Shown piece after piece: positions 20,741 to 33,119 of a stretch of 64,000 nt of DNA. Made by a program: the position numbers and the translations under genes. The stretch is taken from assembly GCA_037355855.1 (NCBI GenBank), contig CM074762.1:3286001-3350000 (forward strand), in the 5' to 3' direction. The number at the start of each line of letters is the position of its first letter. Within the stretch, counting starts at the first letter, position 1. Below the pieces are notes generated by a model. That model did not search any database. It saw only the letters and a list, made by a program, of their open reading frames with translations, and was not told the origin of the DNA. The DNA is from Pseudo-nitzschia pungens (Eukaryota; Bacillariophyta; Bacillariophyceae; Bacillariales; Bacillariaceae).

Positions 20741-21144
20741 AACAAGCGAACGGAATGAAACGGAATCCTGGATTCCTTTTCCAAACGATACAGACCCGCT
20801 TACATTCTTGCATAGATGCATACATATTACAAAACAAATTAATAGTAGTCTATTCAAACCAGTGCACTCGAAAGGTGTGTGATACTGAAAAAAGTCAAAA
20901 TTTATTGCAATATCATTATTAGTGTTGGTTTCCGATTATAATACGAAACGACCCTTTTTTAGTGTAGTCATGAACTGAAAATAAGGAAAACAATAGTATA
21001 AATGCTAATGAAATGAATCACGTTGCTGCACATCTTTAGTTCATCGGTTTGTATCCTAGACAGTATTTTGAAATGATGACAGCAACGCAAGACAATATTC
21101 TTCAAGCCTCGTCACCCTTCAACAATCTACCATCGCCGGTGCGT
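20741..21144. other. Short spacer between convergent genes
   Basis: About 400 bp of AT-rich sequence between a plus-strand stop and a minus-strand stop; presumably both 3' UTRs. No structured feature seen. Confidence 0.6.
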
Positions 21145-24100
21145 TCAACCGAACGACGCTTTGCTTTCGATCGAATCTCGCATCGACAGTCTCCCTCCAT
21201 CATCTTGACCCAGGCCGAGCAACGGACCAAACTTTTCGGTCAGAACCCGTCGGACGAGCTTGCGGATCTCTTCGCTCCGCACACCCACCAACTCGCATAC
21301 AAGCGGGAAAATGTCGGCCTTATTTCGCTCGATCAAGGCCGGTTCAAAGGACAGCATGGCTTTTAACAGACCGACCACCACCGATGCAAAGGAGGTACAA
21401 TAAATCGCAACCTTGACGCCACTTTCTGTGGTGTTCCGCCACACGTTGGGGTCCACCTTGTGGCCTTCCTTGGCTTCAGATTCGGTAAACTTGCGAAATA
21501 TATCTTGCTTGATCGTCAACAGATTTTGACCGGCAAACATTCGGCGATCCCACTCGTACTCGCCGTCCATGGTCTCTTCGTGGTCGTAGAGATCGCTCAA
21601 CAGACGAATGACTCCATTGGTCGCACTGGCGGTCTGCGTCAAAAAGAACATGGCGCTTCCCTGTGTATTATTGAGTCTCGCAACATTTTCCAGCGCCTCT
21701 TCTCCCATGTCGTCGCTGATTCCCCATTCGCTAAACATGGCTTCTTGAAAGGCGTGCGCAAGGTCTTCGTTCTTTACCGCGGCTTCGGCAAATCCACGAG
21801 ACACATTCAATATTTTCAGCAGATTCGAGATTGCCTGCTGGGATATGAATCCGATCAATTGCTCCTCCCGCAACGAGAGCAGAATCTTTTGCAAGTAATG
21901 AGCCGCAACGCATCGCAATTTCAGTGCCGGCAGGTACCTCATCCATTTCGGCGAATCGCGAAGGTTGAATTTTTCGTCCAGTTTCGAAAAGGCTTCAGCC
22001 GACAACAGCTCGGATCGTTCAAAACTTGGACGTTGTATCTTGCCATAATCGGCACCATTAGTTGATGCTCCATCTTCACTACGAGGCAAAGCGGATGCAA
22101 TGCCATCGCCCCCTGCCGCAGTACCATTGAATTCCGTCTTATCGTTGTTCACAGCGTCTTCAACATGTTCGTGGCATTCTTTCTCCTCGTCTACGCTTTT
22201 CTTTGCTTCATTGTCCAAGGGTCCCGCGTTTGAGGAGTTTATTGCTTCGGAAGTTGGTGTTTCATTCTCATCTGAAGCTGAATCTGAATCTGAATCTGAA
22301 TCCGAATCCGAATCCGAATCCGAATCAGACGACGACGACGACAAATCCTCAGACTCCGATTTCCCTGATGGTGGCGGTGGCGGTGGCTGTACATCAACCT
22401 TCGAATCGGTCGATGATGATTTCGAATTCGCATTGATCACCTTACACTTCTCTTCTAATAGCAATTCCATCATAATTTGTTCCATCCCCAAGTTTTTACC
22501 CATAATTTCTGCGTAAAAATCGACGAGATTGTTAGCCCATACCTTTGCATTCGCTTTGCCGCCAAGTTGTGATAAATTTTCTGTCGCTCGTGTGATACAA
22601 CGTTCAAATTCGGTGGTAGCGATTCGCACAACCGCCTCGCAAGGAACCCACTTGGTGATGTCTCCGTTGCACCAATGCTGGTAGATTTCTGCAACAGTGC
22701 AGCGCCATACTGTGGCTCCTTCGGCGCCACGAAGCAGCAAAATCTCGGTGGATAGATCCGTCAATGTGCCAAGTGCGATTGGAGCCGTGGTCGATATCCA
22801 ACTGTCAGGAAATGGCTGCTCTGTGTTGTCTTTCGACTCGATGTCCTATGGTAATAAAAACAAGTTCGGACTCTCGATTAGAATTTCGCGGAAAACGAAT
22901 CATAGACTCTCCAGGTTCTAAGCACCAACCTACCTTTTTGGCAAACTTGTGCGCTTCCGATAAATCGTCGCCTCCTCCGTTTCGCATAACCGTAAAAGTA
23001 GCCTCGAGCAACAATTCTGCTGGACCCATCGGTCTGGGATTTCTATGTTAAATTGTTTCGGAAAAGAAAGTCAGTACAAAAAATCTCTTGAAGTGAAAAA
23101 TATCATGACGGTGAGAATGCAGTATATTCTCTTCTTACCTATCTGATTGCTGTACAACACTTTCAAATTTGAGCAAACCGGCATCGTCAGAATCTGGTGG
23201 GATGGGTAGCGGATCAGCAAGGAAATCAAGGCTAGATATAGATGGAGAATCCGAAGCGATGGTAGTGACTGGGGTTCTGTCATCCTCAACAGCTGCCTGG
23301 AAAGCGGGAATGACAGTGTCTTTGAGAATAACTTGTAGCTGATTGCAAGTGAATGAAGCTTTGTGGCGGAGTAGAATAACACGAAGTGTGAGCACGCTAC
23401 CACTCTGAAGAAGGTTTCCGATATCACCCTCTGTACTACTACTACTAGTGCTGGCTCTTATTCCATTCGCAAGGCCTTCGAACAGAGGCCGCCAAAGTAC
23501 CATTTCCAATGCTTCTTGGTCATCAAGCCCTCCATAGGTGTATCCTGGCGCGTCGGGGACATCAAACTGGCTTCCAGAAACCGGTGGTAAAACTTTCTTG
23601 CTCGCAATCAGATCAGCATATATTGCTGCGTGGCAGAGTGCTCGCATGAAGACACTGACCGGTTGTGAAGCTTTTGCTTCGTGTCGAGCCATGAAGGAGA
23701 ATGATGCCTTGCACATGGCAAGAAAGTCTTCAGCATTGGAATTCCTACTTATCTGTGCATCCTCCTCCTTTGAGAATATACCTAGTCGATTTAAATGATT
23801 GTCGAGGGTGCCTTGTAAAATGCTAAGGGCGTGGCGAGAGACTCTGTTGTTGGGATCCTTAGCACCCACCTGGAGAATTTCAAAAAAGACTTTCCAGCCA
23901 CTCCGAATGTTGTCGACCCTTGTGTTGATCATTTGATCCACACAAGCCAAAATTACCTCTCTCGTTTCTTGTCTAGTACCATTGCTCTTCATAACCAACA
24001 AAAAAGGTGCCAAAAAGAGTTTTTGAAAGTGAAACTCGGAAGCCTCGGGTTTCTCTAGAAACTTTAGGCTCAGTTGCTTCAATGCATCCACAGCGAAAAC

Positions 24101-27100
24101 GCTGACCATTGGATTACTGTGGGATCCATTCTTCGTAAAGAAATCGGACATTATGCCCCATATTCGAGCCCAAACAAGTCGAGGCCGAATGTGCATGTTG
24201 TAGTCGGCAACCTCGACAAGCCTCTGCATCGAGAAAATACTCAGGCCAGATTCTCCATGATTGGAACCAGTGGCGGATGTAGAGACACCAGTTATTCCAC
24301 TTTTCAAATCGCCTTCAATTTCAGAGTTTGCGACGGCAATCAGTTGTTCGATAAAGTGCGCGAGGCTTTCTGCCGATAATTTCACAGACGACGAGAAGAC
24401 CTGGTCGATGAGCTGCTCACTTATGGCGTTCAACACCCTGAGTGAGTTGGCGGTTTCCGTTTCCTTTAGAAGATCCGTTTTGCGGTTCGCGGCCGATTCC
24501 TTCTTTGTAATAGAGCCTCCTGAATGGGTGCTGTCCTGCAAAAATGTCTCATCATTATCAAGCCCAGACGCAGACATTCTCATACTTGCGATCTGCGATA
24601 TGCACTGCAGTACTATACCCCAACTTTCTCCTAAATATTCTCCGTCCGTTATAGCGATATTCATAATCGTTCGCATTACCTCGATGTTCTTATCTTTGAG
24701 TTGCTTAACGGATCCCAAGTAGGAAGATTTTGCGAGAGAACCCAGGAAAGTGTCCCTGGTCAGCGACATGCTGCTATGAGCAGAGATCCGAATCGCGTAT
24801 ACAAATCCTTTTAGACACACTGCAATAGCCCGATTGTCGTTTGAGATCTCCATGACCTGAGATAAGCTTCCAATGATGGCACCCCAAGTCACGTCAAACA
24901 TGGGCTTGACCACAAGAGCGGGATCAACATCATCCGTCAGGTGTTCTGTCTTAGCACTTCGTCCCTTTTTGCGTCTTATTAATAATTCGGTTGCCGTCAG
25001 CATATCTTCCCGTTCTTTCCTGAATTTTTCCTTTTTTCGCTCCTCGGCTGTTGTTCCCCCGATCAATCCAGCACCAAGGAGTCCGCCATTGTCGCCTAGC
25101 AATTGCGTGGCATCTTTCGCAGCTTTTTCTCTCGCAGCATCATCCTCCTTGAGCGAAAAGGGTTTTTCTTTGATGCGATTGAATATCTTCGTAAGGAATT
25201 CCGGATCCAGGTCCGCCCCATTTTCACCAATACCACGGTTATTTCGAATGAAGGATTCGATGGTCATACGCCGCTCCGGTTTGATAGATGGATTGTGCAG
25301 ATCTGTGTTCAGCATAATAACTGAAAAGGCCAGAATGAAAGCAGTATCCGCGGATGGAAATACATCGGGATTCTTGACTGTGTAACGCTCAGCAAATTTC
25401 TCCATGATCCGATCAATCTTTTGTGCCTCTCCCGGTAGGCGAAAGCCCGACAAAAAAAGTCGGATGGCCTCGGCAAAAAACATATCCGTGAAGTCAAGAG
25501 ACATCGCGTAGTGGTGCAATATCCGGCAAAAAAATCCCGGCCCTCCTTTATCGGGGTCGAGGTCGGGTTTTCCCTTGATGAACGCTGATTCTGGCTCCCG
25601 GCCAAGCGCTTCTCCCATCTGTGTCTTATCGAGGCGGTCCTTGTGAGCCAGAAAAAATCGAGCAATTTCTTTGGCATCACACGTGACAAAACCATTGTCA
25701 ATAAAAAACTTCAGGCCTTTCTTCAGGTCCATCGTGAACTTCACAACGCCCAGTTCTAGATTTTGTTCCGCATTTCGTTTCTTTTCAAAAAATCCGAGGA
25801 TAGTGCCGGTCAGATCCTCGGTGTCCGTCCTTGATTGACTTCCGGTTTCCGCAAGGCTCAAGTTTCCAGTACTTCGATGGTTTGAACCAAAGCTGTTGTG
25901 GAACGACTCGTCTGTCGAACCCGCGGTACCATTTGCTTCAGCGGTTTCCCTGGTTGCCGTCGAAAGGACCGAGTTCTTAAAGTCCAAGTTTTTTTCCCGA
26001 TATTTGAGGAAGTTTGACGCCCGCCGGGTCGAAGACATCATGACTTGTTCGATATGCAGATCCTTTCGAATTTTCTTTCCAGCCGTGTCGATACTTTCCT
26101 CGTCGTCCGTTGGAATATTCAGGGCTTCTAAAAATGCCTGAAGAATTGTTACCATGATCTCGCTTCCCGCAAGGGTCAGTTCGGCATTTTCTTCGGCATC
26201 CTTTTGCTTGCTGCGACCTGCGGGCTCGAATGATGCTATGCTAGATTTGGCACACAACTGAGACAAGTGAAAGACAATGTCCTTGTACAAATTCATGGAA
26301 TCAAAGTCGCAGTCGTAGTTCAAAAATATCTGCGACAGCAAAAACGGATCGTTGCACAGAGAACGCAATGATTCCAAGGCAACTGCTTTTTGGGTGAACG
26401 AAGAGTTTTCCGATCCGACGACGCGGAAGAACACATTGGTCATGAAGGCACTGATTTCGTCCTTGATGTGATTCTTGAATTTGTACGCCAGAATGATAAA
26501 TAGCTGCTGGCTGACGTAGGCTACCTGGGTGCACTGGGACATGCAGTTTTTGAATAGGGCAATGCTTCCGTTCTGCGACTGCACCAGTTGAATAAATTTT
26601 TCTCCGTTACAAAAGTTTGGACCCGCACACTCGAGTGCCTGGCGCTGGAGTTCCAGACTCAAAATCTTATTGTGGAGATCCACAGAATCCACGGTCGAAG
26701 CCGACTCCCAAAAATAGGTCGATTTTGAGACCGTAGCCGTAGTGGTTGTCTCGTTCATTCCATCTATATCCTTCGAACTCAGCTTGACAAAGGACCGGAG
26801 CATGTTGAAGCAATCAGTATACCACACAGTATCCGAAGGCTTCTCGTTGCAGCTTTCGAGTCGTTGCACATAGTATTGAACAATGTCCAGAAGGGCTTCC
26901 TTGATGGACTTTCGGCAGGCTTCGTCTTGTGTCACCAGAAAGGAATGAAAGGCGATTTTGATTCCGAAAAGCATGCTGGAATTGTGAATCCCGCATCGCG
27001 GCGACGTCATGATTGCCTTTGTGCACTGCGCAACGTGGGAAAGGATGGACGGCATTTTCTGGCCGTTCACGCTGCACGTGTGCAAGGCCTCCAAGAGCCG

Positions 27101-28105
27101 GTGCAGTTGCGAGGCCTTTCCTTTCCTCGCCGAATCTGTCGGAACATTTTGGTTTAGGTTTCGGGACGACACGGCCATGGCTCCCAAGGCAGTCGCATCA
27201 TTCGAACCGCCGGCCCGGCCGCTCACGTAGTCGCGCATCACTAGTTGCTGGATGCAACCAAGGGCCTGTTCACCGGCGGTCCTGTAGCCGGATCGTTCCA
27301 TCGAGGGATGCGTAATGGTCATCATGTAGGCGTCGAGGGCAACCCGAACGGCCTTGGGAAGAGGCATGCGGGTCAGCGGATCGTCAAGGGATTTGTGCGG
27401 GAAACTCCTGCTTGCTGGGACATGATCGCCGCTTTTGTCCGTCCCATCATCCATGGTTGTTGCCGTCTCCTCCGTCGCTTGCGTTGCGGCAGTCGCCTCT
27501 TCGTCATTGTCGTTGTCATTGTCGTCGTCGTCCGATTGCTCCTCGTGTGTGCCATCGGTCGTGCCATTCTGGGCACTGTGATTCTTACCATTTTCGCTCG
27601 GAGGTTCCGACTCATTCGCTACCTCTGGCGTCCACGATTCGAATTGAAATTCCTGCAACAATTGGATCGCCTCGGTCAACTTCGTTTGCACCTCCTACAC
27701 GGTTGTTGGATCGTCCAATAATTTTTTGGAAGTTTTTTTGTGTTTGTTTGTTCGTTTGCCAACCAAAACGGACATGGATTCATAAAGAGACGCACGCCGA
27801 CGGACACAAAGAGCATGAGTTCAAACAGCCAATCATGAAAAAGAAATCAATACGCATGAGAACAAGCAATTTGTCTCTTTGTCAGCAATCCCATCGCTGT
27901 TTCCTCCGTCCGAAGAAATAACAAAGACCCAAAAAAATACGACGCCAAAAACACGCACCTTGAATTTCCTTCCTTTCGTCTCTTTTTGGATTTTTATAGT
28001 GGAAGGGAGTATCATTGAATGAATAAAATGGTAGTGGGGTGTAGCGTTGCCGTCCGATTCGGCAGCGGTTTTCGCCGCCTTGGAAGTCGTAAAAAAGGAA
28101 GACAT
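21145..28105 (-). CDS. Large ARF guanine-nucleotide exchange factor, Sec7/BIG class
   Basis: Four exons: 28105-27959, 27694-23139, 23042-22934, 22845-21145. Introns (264, 96 and 88 bp) are GT-AG and keep frame, giving 2170 aa. The protein activates ARF GTPases for Golgi/endosome coat recruitment. The N-terminal region corresponds to DCB. A HUS-box-like NYDCD lies near residue 510. The Sec7 domain spans about 680-900, with the catalytic glutamate loop FRLPGEAQKIDR and the companion motif FSVIMLNTDLHNP, so activity is expected. Helical HDS-type repeats follow. The C-terminal exon ends with IFPLVCELVGVRSEEIRKLV, as in BIG1/Sec7. An unusual acidic (SD)n linker at about residues 1770-1797 is preceded by PPPPPPSGKSESEDL. 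Exon 1 starts MSSFFTTSKAAKTAAES. The length is above the 1700-1850 aa usual for the family. Confidence 0.93.
22267..22345. repeat. Hexanucleotide-type tract coding for (SD)n
   Basis: TCTGAA/TCCGAA/TCTGAT units on the plus strand encode alternating Ser-Asp on the coding strand, in the C-terminal linker of the ARF-GEF. Confidence 0.9.
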
Positions 28106-28960
28106 TGTTGCTTGCGTCCTATCGTCGGCCGATGATCACTTTCGATCAGTGATATTGACCGATTGATTGATTGATTGATTGACCGATAGATCGATATATT
28201 GTGGTTTAGAATGCGATTGGCTGCGATTGGATTCCCACGTTGATGAATCTCCGTCGCCGCGGATTAAGCGCAGGTCACGGGCGTTGAATTGTATCAAAAT
28301 CGATCTGCTCGTCTCCCTATCTCTCTCACTGCCCGCAATCTCTTTCGATGTCCGATATAACTGGCAACGACAGGACAACGAGACTTCTATTGCACTCTTC
28401 AGCGGTTGCTTTCCTGGTGGATAGATGATTTCTTGCGAGATGGAATCCGTAAGGTAGGGTAAGACGATTCGTTAACACACCGAAAAAACACTTTCGGCAT
28501 TTGAGTTTGTGTTGCAGTCACCGCGCTACGAGTCCAAGTTTTACACACGACTTTTACCGCACATCATTACAATCATTACGCTTTAGGTGCGCAAAAAGGC
28601 ATTATTGCAGTACAAGTACTTCGTGCATTTTTTGTCCATTCTGTTAGAAGTAAGGCTTACCGTAGTATGTTTTGCGAAGCCGTTAGTCGCATATCTGTAC
28701 CGTGTTGTACGGCGTCTACACGGAACAAATTGGATCATTCGTTCACGGCACGATTGTGTTGGGTCATATCCATGCGAATATCGTACAGTACGATAACCTT
28801 TTAAGTTAACTCACGATTGATTCATTCAGCGATAGGGAAACAATGGATCGAGTCACGAGTCCAAAACAATGTTTGTCGGTTGGAAGTTGTAAAATCGTAA
28901 GTAGTCGGAAGAAGTTCCAGCTGGAAGGTGAAGAGGCATGGCCTGAGGGCGCCAACGACA
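28106..28960. other. Spacer between ARF-GEF start and tRNA-Lys
   Basis: Contains the presumed promoter of the minus-strand ARF-GEF, a GATT tetranucleotide tract (28161-28182), and otherwise no gene or clear motif. Confidence 0.6.
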
Positions 28961-29033
28961 ACCCGGTTAGCTCAGTTGGAAGAGCGCTCGGCTTTTAACC
29001 GTGTGGTCGTGGGTTCAATCCCCACATCGGGTG
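28961..29033 (+). tRNA. tRNA-Lys (anticodon UUU)
   Basis: A full cloverleaf is visible. The 7-bp acceptor stem ACCCGGT pairs with ATCGGGT. The D arm is GCTC-loop-GAGC. The anticodon stem CTCGG/CCGTG has one T-T mismatch, with loop CTTTTAA, giving anticodon TTT. The T arm is GTGGG-TTCAATC-CCCAC. G is the discriminator base. 73 nt, no intron. The A- and B-box promoter sequences are the D-arm (TTAGCTCAGTTGG) and T-arm (GGTTCAATC) blocks. Confidence 0.95.
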
Positions 29034-31196
29034 TACAATGGTATCGATCTACCATAGGAATATATTTTGTCACGATTGTGACCAGATGTACAACGGCTGG
29101 CTTCGCGCTCCGCAGTTGGAATTGCAGCGGTCTCTCAACTCATGCATCTATCATGCTTGTGACTCGATGCACGACAGCCGGCTTTACGCTCACCGGTTGG
29201 ATAAGAGCAATCAGCGATGCACGCAAGGGAAACCTTACATAAAACTGAACGAAAAATTGAGTGTTCGGTTGTTTGTACGAGAATAACTAATTACTGCAAG
29301 GTTCTTACTTGGACGGACCAGTCCTACTTTTTTTCAATGAAAAAGATACATACCGGTAATCTTACCATAGAGTGGATGATTTTCTCTCCGTACTATGAAG
29401 AACAAATCAAAAAATAATAATAATAATAGTAATACCAGTAATTACTTCGTACTAAGCAACAAGACGATGGAGCAGATTGTCTCGTTATGAATGAGTTGTT
29501 GGACCTGTGTGCCGCAGTAGCTATGTCTACAAATTTGAGATTATGTGCCTGGGAATGATCAGAGATGTAAGTTTGAGACTAGTAAGAAAGGACAATACCT
29601 GGATTGAAGGAAGACCACTAGTACTACTAATAATAGTAGTACTACTAGTAGTAGGAGTAGGAGTGCTAGTAGTAGTAGACTAGTAGTAGGAGTAGGAGTA
29701 GGAGTAGAAGTACTATTAGGGGGGGTCCTTGTCGTCATGCTGGTGGTGATGATTACTAGTATCATGGAGTAAGAGGACAAAAAATTAGTAGCATCAGATG
29801 CTGTAAACAAAGCGTTCTTCCAGTAAGTATATGTCTGGGTAGGGATGAAAGATTCTCCATGTATGCCATTGAGAGTCATGCTATGTCATGTATTTATCTT
29901 CGGCGTTGAACTCTTGATGTGTGCCTTCTTTGAAATGGTACAAGTAATGTGCTGGGTTTTTGCACTTCTGTTTCCAGTCATTTACAAAAGAGGATTGCGA
30001 TGGAAATGGGACGAGTGACAAATGAAACCATATCAACACTCTCTAAAACAACAAGCACTTATTCCCTCTGCATTGGGGGTTGGGGTTGGGGATGCAGTGG
30101 AATGAGTGGATACAGAGATCATCAAAGAAGAGAATCGAGTGAGAATGGACACCAAGAGTGGAACAGGAATTTACCCTTCACTTGACTGTCATCTTCGAAT
30201 GTTGTATTAGAACGCCAGCCAGTGCAGATGCCAAAAATCAAAATAACTATTTCCTTCACAGTGCAACCAGATTACTCTTCCGAAATGAACTACAGAGCAG
30301 GCTATTTCTCTGGGAAAATTTGTCAGTTTCAGTATTGTTCTCTAAAATGAGCCTTTCGCTGGGACAGGCATTCACAAATTACATATCTATTGGCTTACGT
30401 AGGTAGTAATCACCGAATCATAATATTCATGTTCATGCAGAGCGTTTTCTTTGTCTTGTGACACGAAACAATGAAGACTAACAACTTCTTGCTAGACGGC
30501 GTACATGATATCTTTGGATTTGAAAACGAGATTCAATGAAATATCTGACAAAAAATGTACGAGAGACGAGTCCTTATTTTTCTTTTTTGGATATGAATTA
30601 ATAAATGGCAGATACGACAATAGGATAAACAGAGGGCGCCAATACCTAATTTGAAATGGGTTCATCTGCACAGCGATAACCGATTCTCTTTTATACAAAA
30701 ATTGTAAGGCACGAGAATCAACTCGGAAGGAATATCAATCTATCGGAATATTTTTGAACGTCCGTTTGCTTTGTAATCTGATGGTTTATGATCATCGCGA
30801 CCATAGTATGTGATGCATGGTTTGTCGAGTCCCTATCTCCGAAAGAACGTCACTGCGATACGTCAATCACGGCGTGCTTTATTAATTTTGCTTTGTTACC
30901 TTGTTCTGAACGCGACCTGTTACAACCGCAGTGGAGCTGGGTCGTTCTTTTAGACACAAGACCTGGGTCGTTCCTTTCGACACAAGACATTATCAGACAG
31001 CCACCTCACCTATTCCCTGCCTCAGTAAATGGTCCATCTGCTGAGTTGAGCGTTTTGGAACCTGCATGACTCTACATTTCGAGGTTAGGGATTGATAGAC
31101 TTTCCGGGTCACTCCCCTGCTTCAAATGGTGATTGTTGAATCTTTGGATTCTGTTTGAATGAATCTTCGCTCGACAGCCTTAGACTTGCGGCAGCC
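29034..31196. other. Gene-poor spacer with TAG-triplet arrays
   Basis: No supported gene in about 2.1 kb. It holds the 81-bp tandem duplication, a dispersed-word tract at 29290-29460, and an imperfect TAG/AGT/GGAGTA triplet array at about 29610-29715. The remainder is AT-rich and featureless. It ends at the stop of the glycosyltransferase gene. Confidence 0.6.
29077..29238 (+). repeat. Two imperfect 81-bp tandem units after tRNA-Lys
   Basis: The segment TGTGACCAGATGTACAACGG at 29077 recurs, diverged, as TGTGACTCGATGCACGACAG at 29158, exactly 81 bp later. Each is followed by a GGCTT...CGCTC...GTTGGA block. The unit has no recognised origin. Confidence 0.7.
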
Positions 31197-33119
31197 TCAC
31201 GTCTTCTTTCGTCGGAGGTTTTCTTTCAGCTCGACCCATCGAGAAAAATATTCCGTGCTGCGCATCGACTGATGCCAGAGCATGGCCTGTGTGTAATCTC
31301 TGTTCCTTTTCTCAGTCAAAACATGTTTTGTCAAAACCAGCAAGAGACTCTTTCGGACGCTTCCCCAGTTGATGGACGACGAGAATCTATTCTGTAAAAT
31401 GTGCGTTCCGTTTCGTTGTGCTATGCGGTATTCTTCAGGATTTTTTGCCAATTTGACAGCACTCGAGCAAAAGTCTTCTAGGGTGGATGCAACGAGTCCG
31501 CCAAAAATAATGTTCGGGGATGCTTCCTTTGGTGGAGTGCAGCCATCATCGACGCGACTATGCTCATCCTCCGTGTTCTTTTGAATCTCGTTAGCGCACA
31601 TGGTCATGCCCTCACTCCCTATGGGAGTCGTTACGACGGGCATCCCAAAGGTCCATGCGTCGATAATCTTCCCCTTGATCCCCGCACCGAACCTCAGGGG
31701 CGCCAGCAGTATGTTGTTGTCACTATTTTCCCGACTTCCAAAAATTTTGGCCAGATTGGGCTCGAATCCGTGGATTGTGATGCCTCGAGTGGATTCATTT
31801 TTGTGGTTACGGTGGCGGTTAATTTGGAGGAGATGATCGGGACAAAAGGCTCCGTAGATGTGGAGAGTCGCTTCCGGAAGTTCTGCTCGTAGTTTTGGCC
31901 ACACAAAGTCGATGAGTACACGGACGGCATCGGCGTTGGGTGCGTGTTTGAAGCCACCACAAAAGACAAAGCGGGGTGCCGTTGATGGCGAGGTCATGGT
32001 CGTTGAGTGATGACAGTGGTCGATGGCGTCGGGATCGACAAAAAAAGAGGCCACGCAGAGTTTGTCGTCCGGAACGCGATACACGGTCTTTAAAAGCTCT
32101 GCTTCTTCCGGGGAGCAGACCAGAACCAAGTCCGATCGGTGAATGCTGGCCAACTCTCGAGTCAATCGATCGTCCTCATCCACCGATGGAAGATAACTAA
32201 GAACCTCCGGCAGACATTCCAGCGGATCCCAAACTGCCTCTTTGTTAGGAGTGGAATCCTTCGCGGTCCCATCCCTTTTCCCTTTCTTTTTTGGTTGCTG
32301 CCGTTGCCGGAGCATCTGCCTGTCCCACTCTTCGACTATTTTTTGCCGACCCCAGCGCAGGGAATGCATGTCTTGCATGTCCAATACCAGTGCTGCGGAT
32401 GGAAATTGTTGCCGAAATCGAAAGGAATGAGCTTCCTCCATGAAAAATCGGTCGAATACAACCAAATCAACGGCATCTTCAAAGACTCTTAGGTAATCGT
32501 TATCATTGTGATCGTCGTCTTCTGTTTCGTCCGTCGAACTACGTGTGTTGTGGTCATCCATTTCTGTCTCGTTTGTGGTAGCAGGAGGCACGGCAAAGAA
32601 CCTTTCCATGAGGTCCGACCGGTTCGGTGGGAGGTGGATCAACCGGACGGAAGTGTTGCCATCAAAGGGAGGATTTGAATCTCTGCCTCGATCCTTCTCG
32701 CTTGCGGGTATTTCGTCGTCATCGAGATGAACCGAGGTCGCATAATAGACCCGATTCGTGCTCGTGGCAGTTGGTTCCGGTTGCGGATTCGGGTTGCCAT
32801 CCGTTGCCTTCGACACAGTCGGATCGCCCGCACGGCCTTCCAACGATGCTAGTCCGTGCACGATGGAGTTGGTTCGGACGCAAGCCGCCGAAGCGTTCAC
32901 ATCGGGATAGACGTTGGACAGCACCACCGACGTGTACAAGCGCTGGCGGCGGCTCTTGTCAGCGGCACCCACGTCGCGCCTGCCGCAAGCATTGCTTCCC
33001 AATGGTCTCGTCGATCGCGGAAACCGGCGCGCAACCGTCCGGGCCGCGGCAGGCCTTCGACTCCTTGTCGCGCTCACGGCGGCTGTGCCGAATCGGAGTG
33101 CCACGGTGCTGGCTGCCAT
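31197..33119 (-). CDS. GT-B fold glycosyltransferase (GT4-like)
   Basis: 640 aa from the first ATG at 33119; the frame is open a little further but only with GTG. The N-terminus (MAASTVALRFGTAAVSATRS) is a weak hydrophobic plus Arg/Ala/Ser-rich targeting region: signal or plastid/mitochondrial import. The C-terminal half has the donor-nucleotide-binding Rossmann domain of GT4-like enzymes: FVFCGGFKHAPNADAV, LHIYG, ITIHGFEPNLAKIF, and the diagnostic APLRFGAGIKGKIIDAWTFG followed by MPVVTTPIGSEGM, in which Glu contacts the sugar nucleotide. Acidic Asp/Asn-rich and Gln-rich insertions in the N-terminal half (DETEDDDHNDND; QRQQPKKKGKR) are probably loops. Retaining transfer from an activated sugar is expected; donor and acceptor unknown. 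Intronless. Confidence 0.82.
   Translation of the reverse strand: MAASTVALRFGTAAVSATRSRRPAAARTVARRFPRSTRPLGSNACGRRDVGAADKSRRQRLYTSVVLSNVYPDVNASAACVRTNSIVHGLASLEGRAGDPTVSKATDGNPNPQPEPTATSTNRVYYATSVHLDDDEIPASEKDRGRDSNPPFDGNTSVRLIHLPPNRSDLMERFFAVPPATTNETEMDDHNTRSSTDETEDDDHNDNDYLRVFEDAVDLVVFDRFFMEEAHSFRFRQQFPSAALVLDMQDMHSLRWGRQKIVEEWDRQMLRQRQQPKKKGKRDGTAKDSTPNKEAVWDPLECLPEVLSYLPSVDEDDRLTRELASIHRSDLVLVCSPEEAELLKTVYRVPDDKLCVASFFVDPDAIDHCHHSTTMTSPSTAPRFVFCGGFKHAPNADAVRVLIDFVWPKLRAELPEATLHIYGAFCPDHLLQINRHRNHKNESTRGITIHGFEPNLAKIFGSRENSDNNILLAPLRFGAGIKGKIIDAWTFGMPVVTTPIGSEGMTMCANEIQKNTEDEHSRVDDGCTPPKEASPNIIFGGLVASTLEDFCSSAVKLAKNPEEYRIAQRNGTHILQNRFSSSINWGSVRKSLLLVLTKHVLTEKRNRDYTQAMLWHQSMRSTEYFSRWVELKENLRRKKT

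Noticed and set aside
28106..31196. A CRISPR-like or transposon-like structure near the tRNA.
   Set aside because: Only two diverged 81-bp units and simple triplet repeats were seen; no spacers, terminal inverted repeats or transposase.
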